Positions 8,397 to 16,488 of a stretch of 64,000 nucleotides of DNA are shown here, one piece after another. This stretch comes from Noviluteimonas lactosilytica (GTDB lineage Bacteria; Pseudomonadota; Gammaproteobacteria; Xanthomonadales; Xanthomonadaceae). The notes below the pieces were generated by a model. It was not told the DNA's origin and ran no database searches. It saw only the letters and a program-made list of their open reading frames with translations. Each line of letters begins with the position of its first letter. Position 1 is the first letter of the stretch. Location of the stretch: positions 1 to 64,000 of the forward strand of contig NZ_JAJGAK010000005.1 in the NCBI RefSeq assembly GCF_020866925.1, given 5' to 3'. Made by a program: the position numbers and the translations under genes.

Positions 8397-9335
8397 ATGG
8401 CCCGTCTGAACTTCTTCCGTAGGACCCTGCTGCCCGCTTCGCTCGCTTTACTCTTCGGGATCGGCGCGGCGAACGCGGAAGTCCATTCCTACTCCGCGGC
8501 GTTCCACGCCTCCGAGATGGCGGTCAGCGGCGGCACGCAGCACGTGCGCGTCGGCGGCAAGGGCCCTGCAGTGTTGTTGCTGCACGGCTTCGGCGATACC
8601 GGCGATATGTGGCAGCCACTCGCCGAGCGACTCGTGAAGGACCACACGGTGATCATTCCCGACTTGCGTGGCATGGGGCTGTCGTCCCACCCCGAAGGTG
8701 GTTACGAAAAAACCGCGCAGGCGCGCGACCTTGCGGGGATCCTCGACGCGCTAAAGGTCGACAAGGTGCAACTGGTGACGCACGACATCGGCAACATGGT
8801 GGGCTACGCGCTGATTGCACAGTTTCCGGAGCGCGTGACGAGCTGGGTCGTTATGGATGCCCCCCTCCCGGGCCTCGGCACGTGGGAGAAACAACTTCTC
8901 AATCCACGTGTGTGGCATTTCAACTTCCGCGGACCGGATGTCGAGCGCCTCGTGGCAGGCCGCGAACGCATCCTGCTCGATCGCTTCTACAACGAGCTAT
9001 CGGCCAACCCTGCCGGCATCGACGAACAAACTCGCAACCACTACGCCGAACTCTATGCGCGCCCGGGCGCGATCCACAACGCAACGAGCGGCCAGTTCGG
9101 CGCGTTCGCGCAGGACGCCAAGGACAACCAAGCGCTGTTCGCGAAGGTGGGCAAGCTGCAACTGCCCGTGTTGGCGATCGGCGGGGATCACTCCTACGGT
9201 GCTTCGATGAAGACCGAAGTCGAATCCGTCGCCAATCACGTCGATGGCGCCGTGATCACCGACTCCGGACACTGGATCATGGAAGAACAAACGGATCAGG
9301 CCGTTCGGATCATTGAAGCGTACTTGCGCAAATGA
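8397..9335 (+). CDS. Exported alpha/beta hydrolase with Asp nucleophile
   Basis: A 312-residue alpha/beta hydrolase with a cleavable signal peptide (cleavage near ANA-EVH, about residue 27). The oxyanion region is LLHGFGDTG. The nucleophile elbow reads VTHDIGNMVG, with Asp130 where esterases have Ser; this Asp is characteristic of epoxide hydrolases and haloalkane/haloacetate dehalogenases. The catalytic His lies in DSGHWIMEEQ near the C-terminus. Export of such an enzyme fits extracytoplasmic detoxification. Substrate is unproven. Confidence 0.87.
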   Translation: MARLNFFRRTLLPASLALLFGIGAANAEVHSYSAAFHASEMAVSGGTQHVRVGGKGPAVLLLHGFGDTGDMWQPLAERLVKDHTVIIPDLRGMGLSSHPEGGYEKTAQARDLAGILDALKVDKVQLVTHDIGNMVGYALIAQFPERVTSWVVMDAPLPGLGTWEKQLLNPRVWHFNFRGPDVERLVAGRERILLDRFYNELSANPAGIDEQTRNHYAELYARPGAIHNATSGQFGAFAQDAKDNQALFAKVGKLQLPVLAIGGDHSYGASMKTEVESVANHVDGAVITDSGHWIMEEQTDQAVRIIEAYLRK

Positions 9336-9345
9336 GGTGCATGCG

Positions 9346-9804
9346 ATGTTCCCGATCAAGACTGTCCTTGCCTTGCTGATCCTTGCGACCGGTTCGCTGT
9401 CGGCGTCGGACGCCGCGTTGCAACGCCGCCTCTCGCCGGAGGAGATCGATCGCCTCGCCAGTTCCTCGGGCGGCGCCGGTACTTCAGGCTTGCCTGCAGT
9501 GACGACCACCGTGCTTTACGGCGACCCTGCGAAGGCGGGCCTGTATTCGATTCAATTGCGCGTGGCACCGGACACGGTGATCCAGGCGCATACGCACAAA
9601 GACGCACGCACCGCGACGGTCGTCAGCGGAACGTGGTACTTCGGCTATGGCAAGAAGAGCGTCCCCGAGGCCGTACGCAAGCTGCCGGCCGGGAGCTTCT
9701 ATACCGAGCCTGCGGGGGATCCGCATTTTGCGAGAACGGGTTCGGACGGGGCCGTTCTGTTGATTACTGGCTACGGGCCGACTGATACGAAGTACCTGAA
9801 ATAG
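9346..9804 (+). CDS. Exported cupin-domain protein
   Basis: A 152-residue protein with a signal peptide (MFPIKTVLALLILATGSLSA) and a single cupin barrel. Motif 1 is IQAHTHKDARTATVVSGTWY and motif 2 includes FYTEPAGDPHFA, giving a plausible His/Asp/His metal site. It starts 10 bases after the hydrolase stop, so it is co-transcribed. Its metal and substrate are unknown. Confidence 0.85.
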   Translation: MFPIKTVLALLILATGSLSASDAALQRRLSPEEIDRLASSSGGAGTSGLPAVTTTVLYGDPAKAGLYSIQLRVAPDTVIQAHTHKDARTATVVSGTWYFGYGKKSVPEAVRKLPAGSFYTEPAGDPHFARTGSDGAVLLITGYGPTDTKYLK

Positions 9805-9849
9805 CACTGGGGACGCCCGACTCCCACCCTCAGTGGTCAGGCTGTGTCC

Positions 9850-9877
9850 ATGTCCGCTTTCGGCCAAACGCGGACAT
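9850..9877. repeat. TGTCCGC palindromic repeat, copy 3
   Basis: The most symmetric copy in the window: ATGTCCGC, then TTTCGGCCAAAC, then GCGGACAT. It lies between the convergent cupin gene and the leftward gene at 9931, where its hairpin could end transcription from both sides. Confidence 0.75.
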
Positions 9878-9930
9878 TAGGCCGGCCTACTCGCGTCTCC
9901 TTGAGAGTTCAACAAAATCACGCGCGAGAC

Positions 9931-10284
9931 TTAATCTTTCCCGTGCTCGCAGGGGGTCACGTGGGGTCGCGGGAGTCGAGAGCCCAGATGATCCGGAAAC
10001 GTTGCCTCTCCGCCAAGGTGGTCCGCCCCGCGCGGCGCGATCACTTCGACTAGTTCCGCAGTCCAGTCCTCCGCGAACACCTGCATGTGTTGCGAGAGCC
10101 AGTCGCTCGATCTTGCGTCGGCAGGTAGGGCATACGACTGCGCGACGCGGTCGGCGCGAAGTCTGCGCCATTGCTGCAGCAGCAGGTCTGGTTGAGGGTG
10201 ACTGTGCACCAGGCTCTGCAACACCAGGTTCTGCACCGCCACTTGGGCTTGAATAATCGCAAGCTCGTCGCGCAAGGTTTCCAT
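9931..10284 (-). CDS. Hypothetical protein
   Basis: A 117-residue protein with no recognised domain. The N-terminus is strongly helical (METLRDELAIIQAQVAVQNLV) and could form a coiled coil; the C-terminal third is Pro/His/Arg-rich and looks disordered. It is the last gene of a leftward group with two small Trp-motif proteins and Hsp20 upstream, at spacings of about 20-60 bases. Confidence 0.55.
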   Translation of the reverse strand: METLRDELAIIQAQVAVQNLVLQSLVHSHPQPDLLLQQWRRLRADRVAQSYALPADARSSDWLSQHMQVFAEDWTAELVEVIAPRGADHLGGEATFPDHLGSRLPRPHVTPCEHGKD

Positions 10285-10305
10285 GTCCCGCTCTCCGGGC
10301 GGTGG

Positions 10306-10530
10306 TCAATTGGACTCGCTCGTCGCTGTCGCGAGGGAGGCCTTCTGAATCTCGTCTACAACGAGATCCCACGGTGGCTCGTCGGCTCCGCGCAGATCCT
10401 CCCATGCTTCGGCGAGCACGGGCTCCAATTCTTCCCACGTCGCGTGCGCGCATTCCTCCCTGGCTGTGCGGATGATCGCCGTCAGCAAGTGGGTCTCGGC
10501 TGTGTTTGGCATGGTCTTGTAGTACGACAT
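10306..10530 (-). CDS. Trp-motif small protein A (W-x10-W family)
   Basis: A 74-residue protein of unknown function. Its core TWEELEPVLAEAW shows W-x10-W, followed 11 residues later by a second Trp (PPWDLVVDEIQKA); the expected final Trp is replaced by Ser. It is one of six related small proteins in the window, listed here as A-F. The start at 10530 gives MSYYKTMPNTAE. It lies between member B and the 9931 gene on the same strand. Confidence 0.65.
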   Translation of the reverse strand: MSYYKTMPNTAETHLLTAIIRTAREECAHATWEELEPVLAEAWEDLRGADEPPWDLVVDEIQKASLATATSESN

Positions 10531-10567
10531 GGCACCACCGATCGAATGCAATTTTGGTCGTCGAACC

Positions 10568-10768
10568 TCAATGCAGGAGCCACGTTTCGCGGACGAAGTC
10601 GCGCACGTGTTCCCAGGGCAGACGTTCCCGGAGGGGTGAGCGCTCGGTCCATGCCTGGCGGGCTCGTGGCTCCACCTCGTTCCAGCGCAAGCCCCGGCAG
10701 AGTTTCTGCAGGAACGTGGCGAAGGACGCGACCTCGGCGGCATCGGAGAGGAGCTCCCTTGTATCCAT
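10568..10768 (-). CDS. Trp-motif small protein B (W-x10-W family)
   Basis: A 66-residue protein of unknown function. The pattern is W-NEVEPRARQA-W, then 11 residues, then W-EHVRDFVRET-W: four Trp in two W-x10-W units. The N-terminal part is a helix (AAEVASFATFLQKLCRGL) like that of members C and D. It lies just upstream of member A and downstream of Hsp20, all leftward. Confidence 0.7.
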   Translation of the reverse strand: MDTRELLSDAAEVASFATFLQKLCRGLRWNEVEPRARQAWTERSPLRERLPWEHVRDFVRETWLLH

Positions 10769-10824
10769 GGCATCCACCCGGTATAGCGGCCGGCCCACCC
10801 AACGTGAGCCGGCCGGAGAAACGT

Positions 10825-11325
10825 TCACTGCCTGGAGGTTTGATCCTCCAGCGCGCGGCCACCCAGGTGGTTCACCTGGATGCGGCGGGGGGTCGTTTCG
10901 GGTCGCTTCGGGATGGACACTTCCAGCACGCCATTGCGGCCCTGCGCCGAAATGCCCTGGGCATCGGCGCTGCCAGGCAAGGCGAATCGCCGATGGAAGA
11001 CCCCGTAGCTGCGCTCGATGCGCGAGAAGCGATTGGTGCGCGATGCAGTCTCGCTTTTGCGCTCACCCTTGATGGTGAGGATGCCGTCGTCCATCGAGAC
11101 TTCGATGTCGGCAGGCTCCATGCCCGGCAAGTCGGCGAGCAGGACGAATCGCTCGGGCTCTTCGAGGACGTCCACGCGTGGCGTCCATTGGCTGGTGACG
11201 ATGGAGCTATCGTCGGAAGCGTCTTGTTCGAACCTGCCGCCTTCGAACATGCGGTCGACGACGCGGCGAAGTTCATTACGCAAGTTGAGGCCCGTGGGCC
11301 AGTCAGTCTGACGGACCATGTTCAT
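10825..11325 (-). CDS. Hsp20/alpha-crystallin family small heat-shock protein
   Basis: A 166-residue small heat-shock protein, a holdase chaperone that forms large oligomers. The alpha-crystallin domain runs from about residue 45 (WTPRVDVLEEPERFVLLADL) to about 150, ending in the strand NGVLEVSIPKRPE. The short N-terminus resembles the Xanthomonad/Legionella class (Hsp18). It appears to head the leftward group that includes the two Trp-motif genes. Confidence 0.92.
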   Translation of the reverse strand: MNMVRQTDWPTGLNLRNELRRVVDRMFEGGRFEQDASDDSSIVTSQWTPRVDVLEEPERFVLLADLPGMEPADIEVSMDDGILTIKGERKSETASRTNRFSRIERSYGVFHRRFALPGSADAQGISAQGRNGVLEVSIPKRPETTPRRIQVNHLGGRALEDQTSRQ

Positions 11326-11653
11326 GGCAAGTCTCCGGATTTTCCTGTGTTGATCCTGGTGGCGACGGGGGTTCCGTCGCGCGGGAAAATACCAATTCCT
11401 CTGCTAGTTTCAAGCCATCGGCGATGAGCGTTCTCAGGAAAAATTCAGGCATATTTGTTGCGGCGCACAATGCGGCCAGGAGCCTCGCGAATCTGCTTAC
11501 ACGCCAGCATCTAGGGCTTGCCGAGCGTAAATTCCGTCGGGCAAGATTTCGCCTAGGATCAACTGGCTGCGGCTCGTACAGGGGGTCTACTTGACCGACG
11601 TAGTTGGCGACGCCAGCTACGCGCGAGGGCAATATCGCGTTCGCTCCGATCCT

Positions 11654-11690
11654 CGAAACCCCGCCCTGCGCGGGGTTTCGTTTTTCTTTC
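11654..11690 (+). terminator. Orphan intrinsic terminator
   Basis: CGAAACCCCGC...GCGGGGTTTCG, a stem of about 11 bp, is followed by TTTTTCTTTC. Two hairpins of the same GAAACCCCGCC style lie at 23,697 and 24,649 inside the island. No protein gene precedes this one on the plus strand for more than 300 bases, so it may end a small RNA or a lost gene. Confidence 0.7.
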
Positions 11691-11777
11691 ACCTAATCGC
11701 GAACGAATCGGTTCGGGAAACCGGACGCGCTCAAGAAGCGCGCGCCAAGCGAGCCTAATGAAGGAGGGTCGCGCTGA

Positions 11778-11805
11778 GTGTCCGCTTTGGGTCGAAAGCG
11801 GTCAC
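11778..11805. repeat. TGTCCGC palindromic repeat, copy 4
   Basis: GTGTCCGCTTTGGGTCGAAA followed by GCGGTCAC, nearly identical to the copy at 6,468. It is paired with a second copy only 8 bases to the right, giving a two-hairpin unit as in REP doublets. Confidence 0.7.
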
Positions 11806-11812
11806 CAGGCTA

Positions 11813-11840
11813 ATGTCCGCTATCGGCCAAAAGCGGACAT
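11813..11840. repeat. TGTCCGC palindromic repeat, copy 5
   Basis: ATGTCCGC, TATCGGCCAAAA, GCGGACAT: an inverted repeat matching copies 1 and 3. With copy 4 it forms a closely spaced pair of the two repeat forms. Confidence 0.75.
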
Positions 11841-11925
11841 TTGTCAGCAGCGCGCGCTGGACGTCTTGACGACCAAGACGCGCTCGATTCCCTCGATGTA
11901 AAACTGCATTGCCGATCTCGCTGAA

Positions 11926-12756
11926 TTATGGCGCTGTGTAATCGGCAAGGGATTGCTCCAGTGCGAGCGCGGCCTCGAACTCTGGCGCGCTGAGTTGGCG
12001 TCGCAAAGCATCACGATAGGTCGTGCCATACCGGCACCCCACTTGCGCACATGCAGAGGCAGTCAACAGTGAATTTGCCCCGCACGCACCGATTGCGTTG
12101 CACGTGCGAAGCTTTGCTGCAGCGAGCGCGGCGGTAAAGGCTTGTTCCCGGGAGAGGCGCAGTTCCGTCTGACCAGGCAGCATCCCGCGCTCCACTAGAA
12201 GTGTGGCCGCGCTGGCAACGATCGGCATGCTGTCAGTACGCCCCAAATCCGCCTTGGCCTTGGCTAGTGCCTGTTCATCGGTGCCTTTCCACAGATACCA
12301 GTCGGCCGGATGGTCCTTGCTGGTGGGCACCAGCACGGCGGGATCGAAGCCCTGGCACGAGTTTTCCATGTATGACACCGCCCACGCGCGTTCCGGGTCC
12401 TTTTTGGCACCGGCGGACACATTCTCAATTTCGGCGCACGCCGCGCCAGCCACCCCGACCGCGCTCTCGAATACGGGATCCTCGGGGCCCAGACGCGCCA
12501 TCGCCTGCTCAAGTTCGTGCTGAAGGCGTAGTCCGCCCCCTGCGAGTTGGATTGCCGGCAACCCCGGCTGGGCGATCGTGGAGACCGCGCGCGCACCCGA
12601 AGGCACGCGCGCGGGCTGCTTGCCGACGTCGCTCGGTGCCGTTCGGGTGACGGACATACCTCCCCTCGGAGCACCGCCGCGGTCGATGGAAAGCCACCAC
12701 ACCATTGCGCCCGCGAGCGCAACCACCACAGTGAACCACGCGATCATCGGCTTCAT
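11926..12756 (-). CDS. Hypothetical membrane-anchored or exported protein
   Basis: A 276-residue protein with an N-terminal hydrophobic helix (WFTVVVALAGAMVWWLSI) after a charged start, followed by a Pro/Ala/Ser-rich linker and a helical domain with six or more cysteines (GAACAEIE, ENSCQGF, RTCNAIGACG, SACAQVGCRYG). The cysteines suggest disulphides outside the cytoplasm. I do not recognise a family. It starts 3 bases before the stop of the upstream secreted protein gene, so the two are one transcription unit. Confidence 0.65.
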   Translation of the reverse strand: MKPMIAWFTVVVALAGAMVWWLSIDRGGAPRGGMSVTRTAPSDVGKQPARVPSGARAVSTIAQPGLPAIQLAGGGLRLQHELEQAMARLGPEDPVFESAVGVAGAACAEIENVSAGAKKDPERAWAVSYMENSCQGFDPAVLVPTSKDHPADWYLWKGTDEQALAKAKADLGRTDSMPIVASAATLLVERGMLPGQTELRLSREQAFTAALAAAKLRTCNAIGACGANSLLTASACAQVGCRYGTTYRDALRRQLSAPEFEAALALEQSLADYTAP

Positions 12757-12759
12757 CGG

Positions 12760-13296
12760 TCAACCTTGGCAGCTACGGGACATGTGCACAGGGATATCGA
12801 CAAGCATCATCGTTGACTGGGTAGAAAACACCACCCATTTCTCCGTGCCACCGTCGTCGTATGTGACGGTGACGACATCCCCGGCCTTGAACTTGTACAC
12901 GTTGCCCATGAGCTGATGCGCCCGAATCTCCCATTCCGCATGGGCCCATCGATCGTTCTGCGGGCTGGTGCAATTTGCCCGGTTCGGATTAGATGGGTTG
13001 TTGTAAACCTTGCCGGAGTTGTAGAAGCGCCAACCGCCACCGCCCGCGTACGAGTTGTCCCAGAAGTCGAAGAACGTCGAAGGCGTGTACAAGCTCGATC
13101 CCGTGTCGTAGTACATCATCTCGCAGTACGTATTGGTTTCGGTCACCGGGCCGTTCGCAAGCTGCGTGGTGATGCTGACAGGCCGGCACGACATTTCGGA
13201 AGATGTACCACAGTCCATGCAACGCACTGCATTGGCAGGTGTGGATGCGAAACCCGCGAGCAAACCCAAGAGTGCCCCAATCACTACCTTGGTCAT
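12760..13296 (-). CDS. Hypothetical secreted Cys-containing protein
   Basis: A 178-residue protein with a clear signal peptide (MTKVVIGALLGLLAGFASTP, cleavage near ANA). The mature part has paired cysteines (RCMDCGTSSEMSC, TYCEMMY, ANCTSP, RSCQG) and many aromatic residues, as in small extracellular beta proteins. No family is recognised. It sits immediately upstream of the gene at 11,926-12,756 on the same strand. Confidence 0.65.
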   Translation of the reverse strand: MTKVVIGALLGLLAGFASTPANAVRCMDCGTSSEMSCRPVSITTQLANGPVTETNTYCEMMYYDTGSSLYTPSTFFDFWDNSYAGGGGWRFYNSGKVYNNPSNPNRANCTSPQNDRWAHAEWEIRAHQLMGNVYKFKAGDVVTVTYDDGGTEKWVVFSTQSTMMLVDIPVHMSRSCQG

Positions 13297-13689
13297 AAGT
13301 CATCCTTGAGGTAACGCCACCGTCGTTGATGGCGGCGGGCAACGTCACATGAGCGCAGGTGACGATCGGTGGCTAGGCGTCGCCTATGGGTGGCGACTCG
13401 GACGCTCCGTGACGCGTAACACACAACGCGAAATTTGTGCGGTCTGTCCGTGGCCGCTACTCCTGTCGAGCCCCGTTTTTAACCCCGCACTCAGTGGCTC
13501 ACGGCGACGAGGGCCAATTTGTTGCGCTGCGGAAGCGAGATGGAGGGATACAGGCAGTCGAATGGTGACTGGAAGTGTTGCCGGCGGCTCCAGCCCCCTC
13601 AGTCGTCGGTTGGGTGCGACTCATGTCTGCTTTCGGCGGCGGTTTCATACGATCAATGCAACACAAGACTAGCTGCCAAGGCAGCAGGA
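13297..13689. other. Intergenic region left of the IS30 remnant
   Basis: 393 bases with no supported gene. It includes the asymmetric TGTCTGCTTTCGGCGGCGGT repeat variant at 13,623-13,648, about 40 bases upstream of the transposase start. No clear IS30 terminal inverted repeat could be identified by eye. Confidence 0.5.
13623..13648. repeat. TGTCTGC-type repeat, asymmetric variant
   Basis: Matches the variant at 631 (TGTCNGCTTTCGGCGGNGGT followed by TTCA). The shared bases extend beyond any palindrome, so the two copies are related as whole units. Confidence 0.5.
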
Positions 13690-14496
13690 GTGTTGCGATT
13701 GAAGCAAAGGACCCGGATCCGCTACACCGACGCCCAGAAGGGCCTGATGTGGGATCGCTGGGCGAAGGGCGAGTCGCTGCACCAGATTGCCCGGCTCTTT
13801 GATCGGCACCACACCTCGGTGCGCGGGGTCCTCGCCGAGTCCGGCGGCATTCGACCGCCGGCGCGACGTCGATCGGTTCGAGCATTGAGCCTGGCCGAAC
13901 GCGAAGACGTCTCGCGGGCGCTGGTGGTCGGGCAATCCATTCGTTCGATTGCGGCGAAGCTTGGTCGATCACCGTCGACGATCAGCCGGGAGATCCGACG
14001 CAACGGTGGCGCCGAACGCTATCGCGCAAGCCGTGCCGACCAGGCGGCCTGGGACCGGGCACATCGGCCGAAGACTTGTAAGCTGGCGTTGCATCCCACG
14101 CTGGCGGAACGGGTGGCGGACAAGCTGCAACAGCGCTGGTCGCCGCAGCAGATCGCAGGTTGGCTGATGCGTACCTTTCCCGACGATGCGACCAGCCAGG
14201 TGTCCCACGAAACGATCTACCGCACGCTCTTCATCCAGTCGCGTGGCGCGCTGAAGAAGGAGTTGCTGGAGCACCTGCGACGCACGCGGGCGATGCGTCG
14301 TTCGCGCCACCACACGCAGAAGAACAGCGACCACGGCCGGATCAGCGACACCGTGTCGATTCGTGAGCGCCCTGCCGACGCCGAGGATCGCGCCGTTCCG
14401 CTTCTGGAAGAACAATTCGACGCGCTCACTCGCCCAAACTCCGCGGGCTCCAGCGAGACCGCAGATGTCCCCAATGTCGCGCGCAAAGCTGCGTAG
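13690..14496 (+). pseudogene. IS30-family transposase, 3'-truncated
   Basis: 268 codons from a GTG. The N-terminal helix-turn-helix regions of IS30 transposases are intact (LHQIARLFDRHHTSVRGVLA and SIRSIAAKLGRSPSTISREI), as is the RWSPQQIAGWL...VSHETIYRTLF block. Agreement stops after ERPADAEDRAVP, just where the catalytic core with the first Asp (GHWEGDL in relatives) should start; the last 30 or so codons are unrelated. About a third of the protein, including the DDE triad, is missing, so the element cannot be autonomous. Confidence 0.85.
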
Positions 14497-14527
14497 TTTT
14501 CGTCAGAAGATGGCGAAACGCCAACGG

Positions 14528-14887
14528 TTACATCCCTCGCGACATCTCCTCACAACTCCTTGCGCATTGGCGGCAAGCCTCAGCACACCGAACCATCTCC
14601 GCATCGTCCGCCATTGCGGCGCACGCATCAGCGCAAGCAGAACACACCGCCGAGCACGCGCCGCAAATGAAGCCGTGAACATGCGATCCCCGAAGCATTG
14701 CATCCGCACTGGTGCGGCAGATGTCAGCGCAGGTCTGCAGAAGGGAAATGTGCTCTTCCTCTGCGTGTTTGCCACCCATGCTCAGGCAATGCGCAATCGC
14801 CTCGATGCACACCGCGTGGCAATCGGTGCAATTCTGGATGCAGTCGTTCATCCCTTTTGAACGGTGCTGAGCAGTGTGATGCGTCAT
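14528..14887 (-). CDS. Cys-rich four-helix-bundle copper-binding protein
   Basis: A 119-residue protein with at least 13 cysteines in CxxC/CxxxC spacing along helices (MNDCIQNCTDCHAVCIEAI, CADICRTSAD, ICGACSAVCSACADAC, CAEACRQCARSCEEM). This matches the ferredoxin-like/DUF326 family of copper-storage (Csp-type) four-helix bundles, which bind many Cu(I) ions. No export signal is seen, so it would be cytosolic. It stands between the IS30 remnant and small unknown genes, a typical accessory position for metal resistance. Confidence 0.87.
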   Translation of the reverse strand: MTHHTAQHRSKGMNDCIQNCTDCHAVCIEAIAHCLSMGGKHAEEEHISLLQTCADICRTSADAMLRGSHVHGFICGACSAVCSACADACAAMADDAEMVRCAEACRQCARSCEEMSRGM

Positions 14888-14986
14888 GGCGGCCTCCGTT
14901 TTCGACGCTCCAACCTAGTGGTTCAGATGCGAAGAACGCGTAATGGATGGCCCAATACAGCGGCCATGCCAGGCAATCACGTTGGG

Positions 14987-15001
14987 GACGAAAGCGGTCA
15001 C
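14987..15001. repeat. TGTCCGC-family half-site
   Basis: GGGGACGAAAGCGGTCAC matches the right arm of the copies at 6,468 and 11,778 but lacks the left arm. It appears to be a decayed repeat and is the right-most family member found. Confidence 0.4.
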
Positions 15002-15023
15002 TTCGTGACTGAGCGAGGGCGAA

Positions 15024-15230
15024 CTACCCAGTCTCGATCGCATCAACCAAGCGCGCATGCGCACTCTTAGCCTCTTCGTGGGAGCTGAAGGCGAAGGTGT
15101 GGGTGTGATTCCCCAGAAGCACTACCGAAAAACCGAAGCCGCCGCGACTCCCCAATAACGGACTGACCAAAGAGATGTGTTCTAGCCGAAGATAGAACTC
15201 GCCTAGCTCAAAGAATTTGGCACGGTCCAT
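15024..15230 (-). CDS. Hypothetical small protein
   Basis: A 68-residue protein starting MDRAKFFELGEFYLRLEHIS. Two beta-like segments (GFGFSVVLLGN, HTHTFAFSS) are followed by a helix (HEEAKSAHARLVDAIE), like a small PH- or PAS-sized domain used for local sensing. No family assigned. It lies 19 bases downstream of the next leftward gene. Confidence 0.5.
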   Translation of the reverse strand: MDRAKFFELGEFYLRLEHISLVSPLLGSRGGFGFSVVLLGNHTHTFAFSSHEEAKSAHARLVDAIETG

Positions 15231-15249
15231 TGGCGTTACCCCGCAGGGA

Positions 15250-15489
15250 TTAAGAAGATGATTGCGCTGATTTCGCCTTGGAGAGAGAACGAATTGGAGC
15301 GGGCGTAACAACTTTCGCCGCCGGAATGTGTTTGAGGGTGCGAGTAGTTCCAAGCTCCTCGATTGAGCCTCCTGCGAGCTGGAAGGCCACGATGTCCGCA
15401 GCGATGCTCTCGCTCGTGCGATCCCGAGCGTTTTTATTTGAACTCTTTCCAGCGAAAAGATGCCCGGTGCTGTTGGTAGCTTTCGTCAT
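15250..15489 (-). CDS. Hypothetical small protein
   Basis: A 79-residue basic protein. The centre ADIVAFQLAGGSIEELGTTR resembles a short motif seen in small proteins of Pseudomonas and Xanthomonads in which a helix is followed by GGxIExLG; I cannot attach a function. Ends are Ser/Lys-rich and probably disordered. It is co-directional with the 15,024 gene and member C of the Trp-motif family. Confidence 0.5.
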   Translation of the reverse strand: MTKATNSTGHLFAGKSSNKNARDRTSESIAADIVAFQLAGGSIEELGTTRTLKHIPAAKVVTPAPIRSLSKAKSAQSSS

Positions 15490-15563
15490 GGGAGCTTGAT
15501 CTTCCTGGGGGCGTAGGGCTTAGACGCAAAGGGCGGGGAAACACGTAGGAGGACTGCAACGTG

Positions 15564-15764
15564 TCACGGGGGGGCAGCTTTCGTCCACTCAACTTGAACT
15601 TCCGCGGCGACCTCGCCCCACGGGACTGCGCTACCCGTCGACCACGCCTCAGCGGCATGCTCGCACACGTATTCCCATGAGTCGGATTTAAAGACGATGC
15701 GGAGCGCTCGCGCGAACGCACGAACTTCCGCCTCCCGTAACCAAGGGGCGGTTGAAGTGTTCAT
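15564..15764 (-). CDS. Trp-motif small protein C (W-x10-W family)
   Basis: A 66-residue protein of unknown function with W-EYVCEHAAEA-W, 7 residues, then W-GEVAAEVQVE-W, so both W-x10-W units are intact. The preceding helix (AEVRAFARALRIVF) is like that of members B and D. Start at the ATG at 15764. A 67-base sequence immediately upstream recurs imperfectly at 16,244. Confidence 0.68.
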   Translation of the reverse strand: MNTSTAPWLREAEVRAFARALRIVFKSDSWEYVCEHAAEAWSTGSAVPWGEVAAEVQVEWTKAAPP

Positions 15765-15780
15765 GTTGGCCTCGGCGCTC

Positions 15781-15848
15781 GAGCTGCACGGAGGCTCCAG
15801 GTCAGCGGCGCCAATGGCGCGCACGCGATGCGGTGACACTCTCTCATA
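15781..15848. repeat. Imperfect direct repeat, left copy
   Basis: Starts GAGCTGCACGGAGGCTCCAG and contains GTCAGCGGCGCCA and ACACTCTC. It matches 16,244-16,310 at roughly 80 percent by eye. It lies just upstream of Trp-motif gene C in that gene's direction. Confidence 0.55.
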
Positions 15849-16243
15849 ACTGCCGCTTCGCTGCGCGTGACCTAGTCGATGGAAGGAGCAGCTAAAGCAT
15901 CCAGCTCGCAATACCTCGCTTTCGGCAATCGCTTGGTGGCCTTCCACCGCAATCAGTCTCAGTTTCGCCCGCAGCAAGCAGCCTTCGAAAATCGCTTTGG
16001 CGAGTCTCTGCCGGTTGACGTCTTTTATGCATATCGTCATCGCCGGAGATTGCGCGCTGGAGCATGGGCGTTGCGTGACGCTCATTTGCCGCCAACAGTC
16101 ACTTTGACCGCGTTGGCCTGCCTTTGGATTCCCGCGCCAATGCGCCGAAGTCCAACACGGCAGAGCTGTGACCCAAGTCGGTGCGCGGTCTCTACGGCGC
16201 ATCTCATTGCATTTCGAAGGTCGCCAGGGGCGCTCCAATCTAG

Positions 16244-16310
16244 GAGCTGAACGGAGGCCCAAGGTCAGCGGCGCCAAACGCGGGCCGCGATGCCAGTGCA
16301 CACTCTCACG
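16244..16310. repeat. Imperfect direct repeat, right copy
   Basis: Starts GAGCTGAACGGAGGCCCAAG and contains GTCAGCGGCGCCA and ACACTCTC. It is the partner of 15,781-15,848, but with no recognisable gene attached. It may mark a lost duplicate of the gene C neighbourhood. Confidence 0.55.
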
Positions 16311-16469
16311 AATAGGGCATCGCGCTTGTGACGACTGCGCCACCGCCTACGAAGAGCCTTCCGCCGATACCCGCGGCGCAATCACCGTTTGGTGCCGCAG
16401 CTTGGACTGGGCCGGTCTACGCGGCCGACCATACGTCCAGGATTTACAAGCATCTTGTAGACACGAAAC

Positions 16470-16488
16470 GGCCCGCGCTCGGCGGGCC
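16470..16488 (+). terminator. Possible terminator hairpin
   Basis: GGCCCGC-GCTCG-GCGGGCC forms a 7-bp GC stem followed by TTCG. There is no poly-T tract, so termination is uncertain. It stands about 120 bases left of the att duplication. Confidence 0.35.

Larger units (their letters stand above)
11326..11925. other. 600-base gene-poor stretch with orphan terminator and two palindromes
   Basis: No convincing protein gene on either strand. It holds a strong rightward terminator at 11,654-11,690 with no gene upstream of it, and two TGTCCGC palindromes at 11,778 and 11,813. The Hsp20 promoter should lie near its left end. Confidence 0.5.

Noticed and set aside
11303..11692. Leftward 129-codon frame across 11.3-11.7 kb
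   Set aside because: It reads through the terminator hairpin and the Hsp20 promoter region and resembles no protein family.
9850..11840. TGTCCGC repeats as a CRISPR array
   Set aside because: Copies are kilobases apart with no regular spacers and no cas genes nearby.
13519..13689. Upstream extension of the IS30 transposase
   Set aside because: The first 57 codons do not match IS30 proteins and cross a repeat copy; the GTG at 13690 fits the family start.
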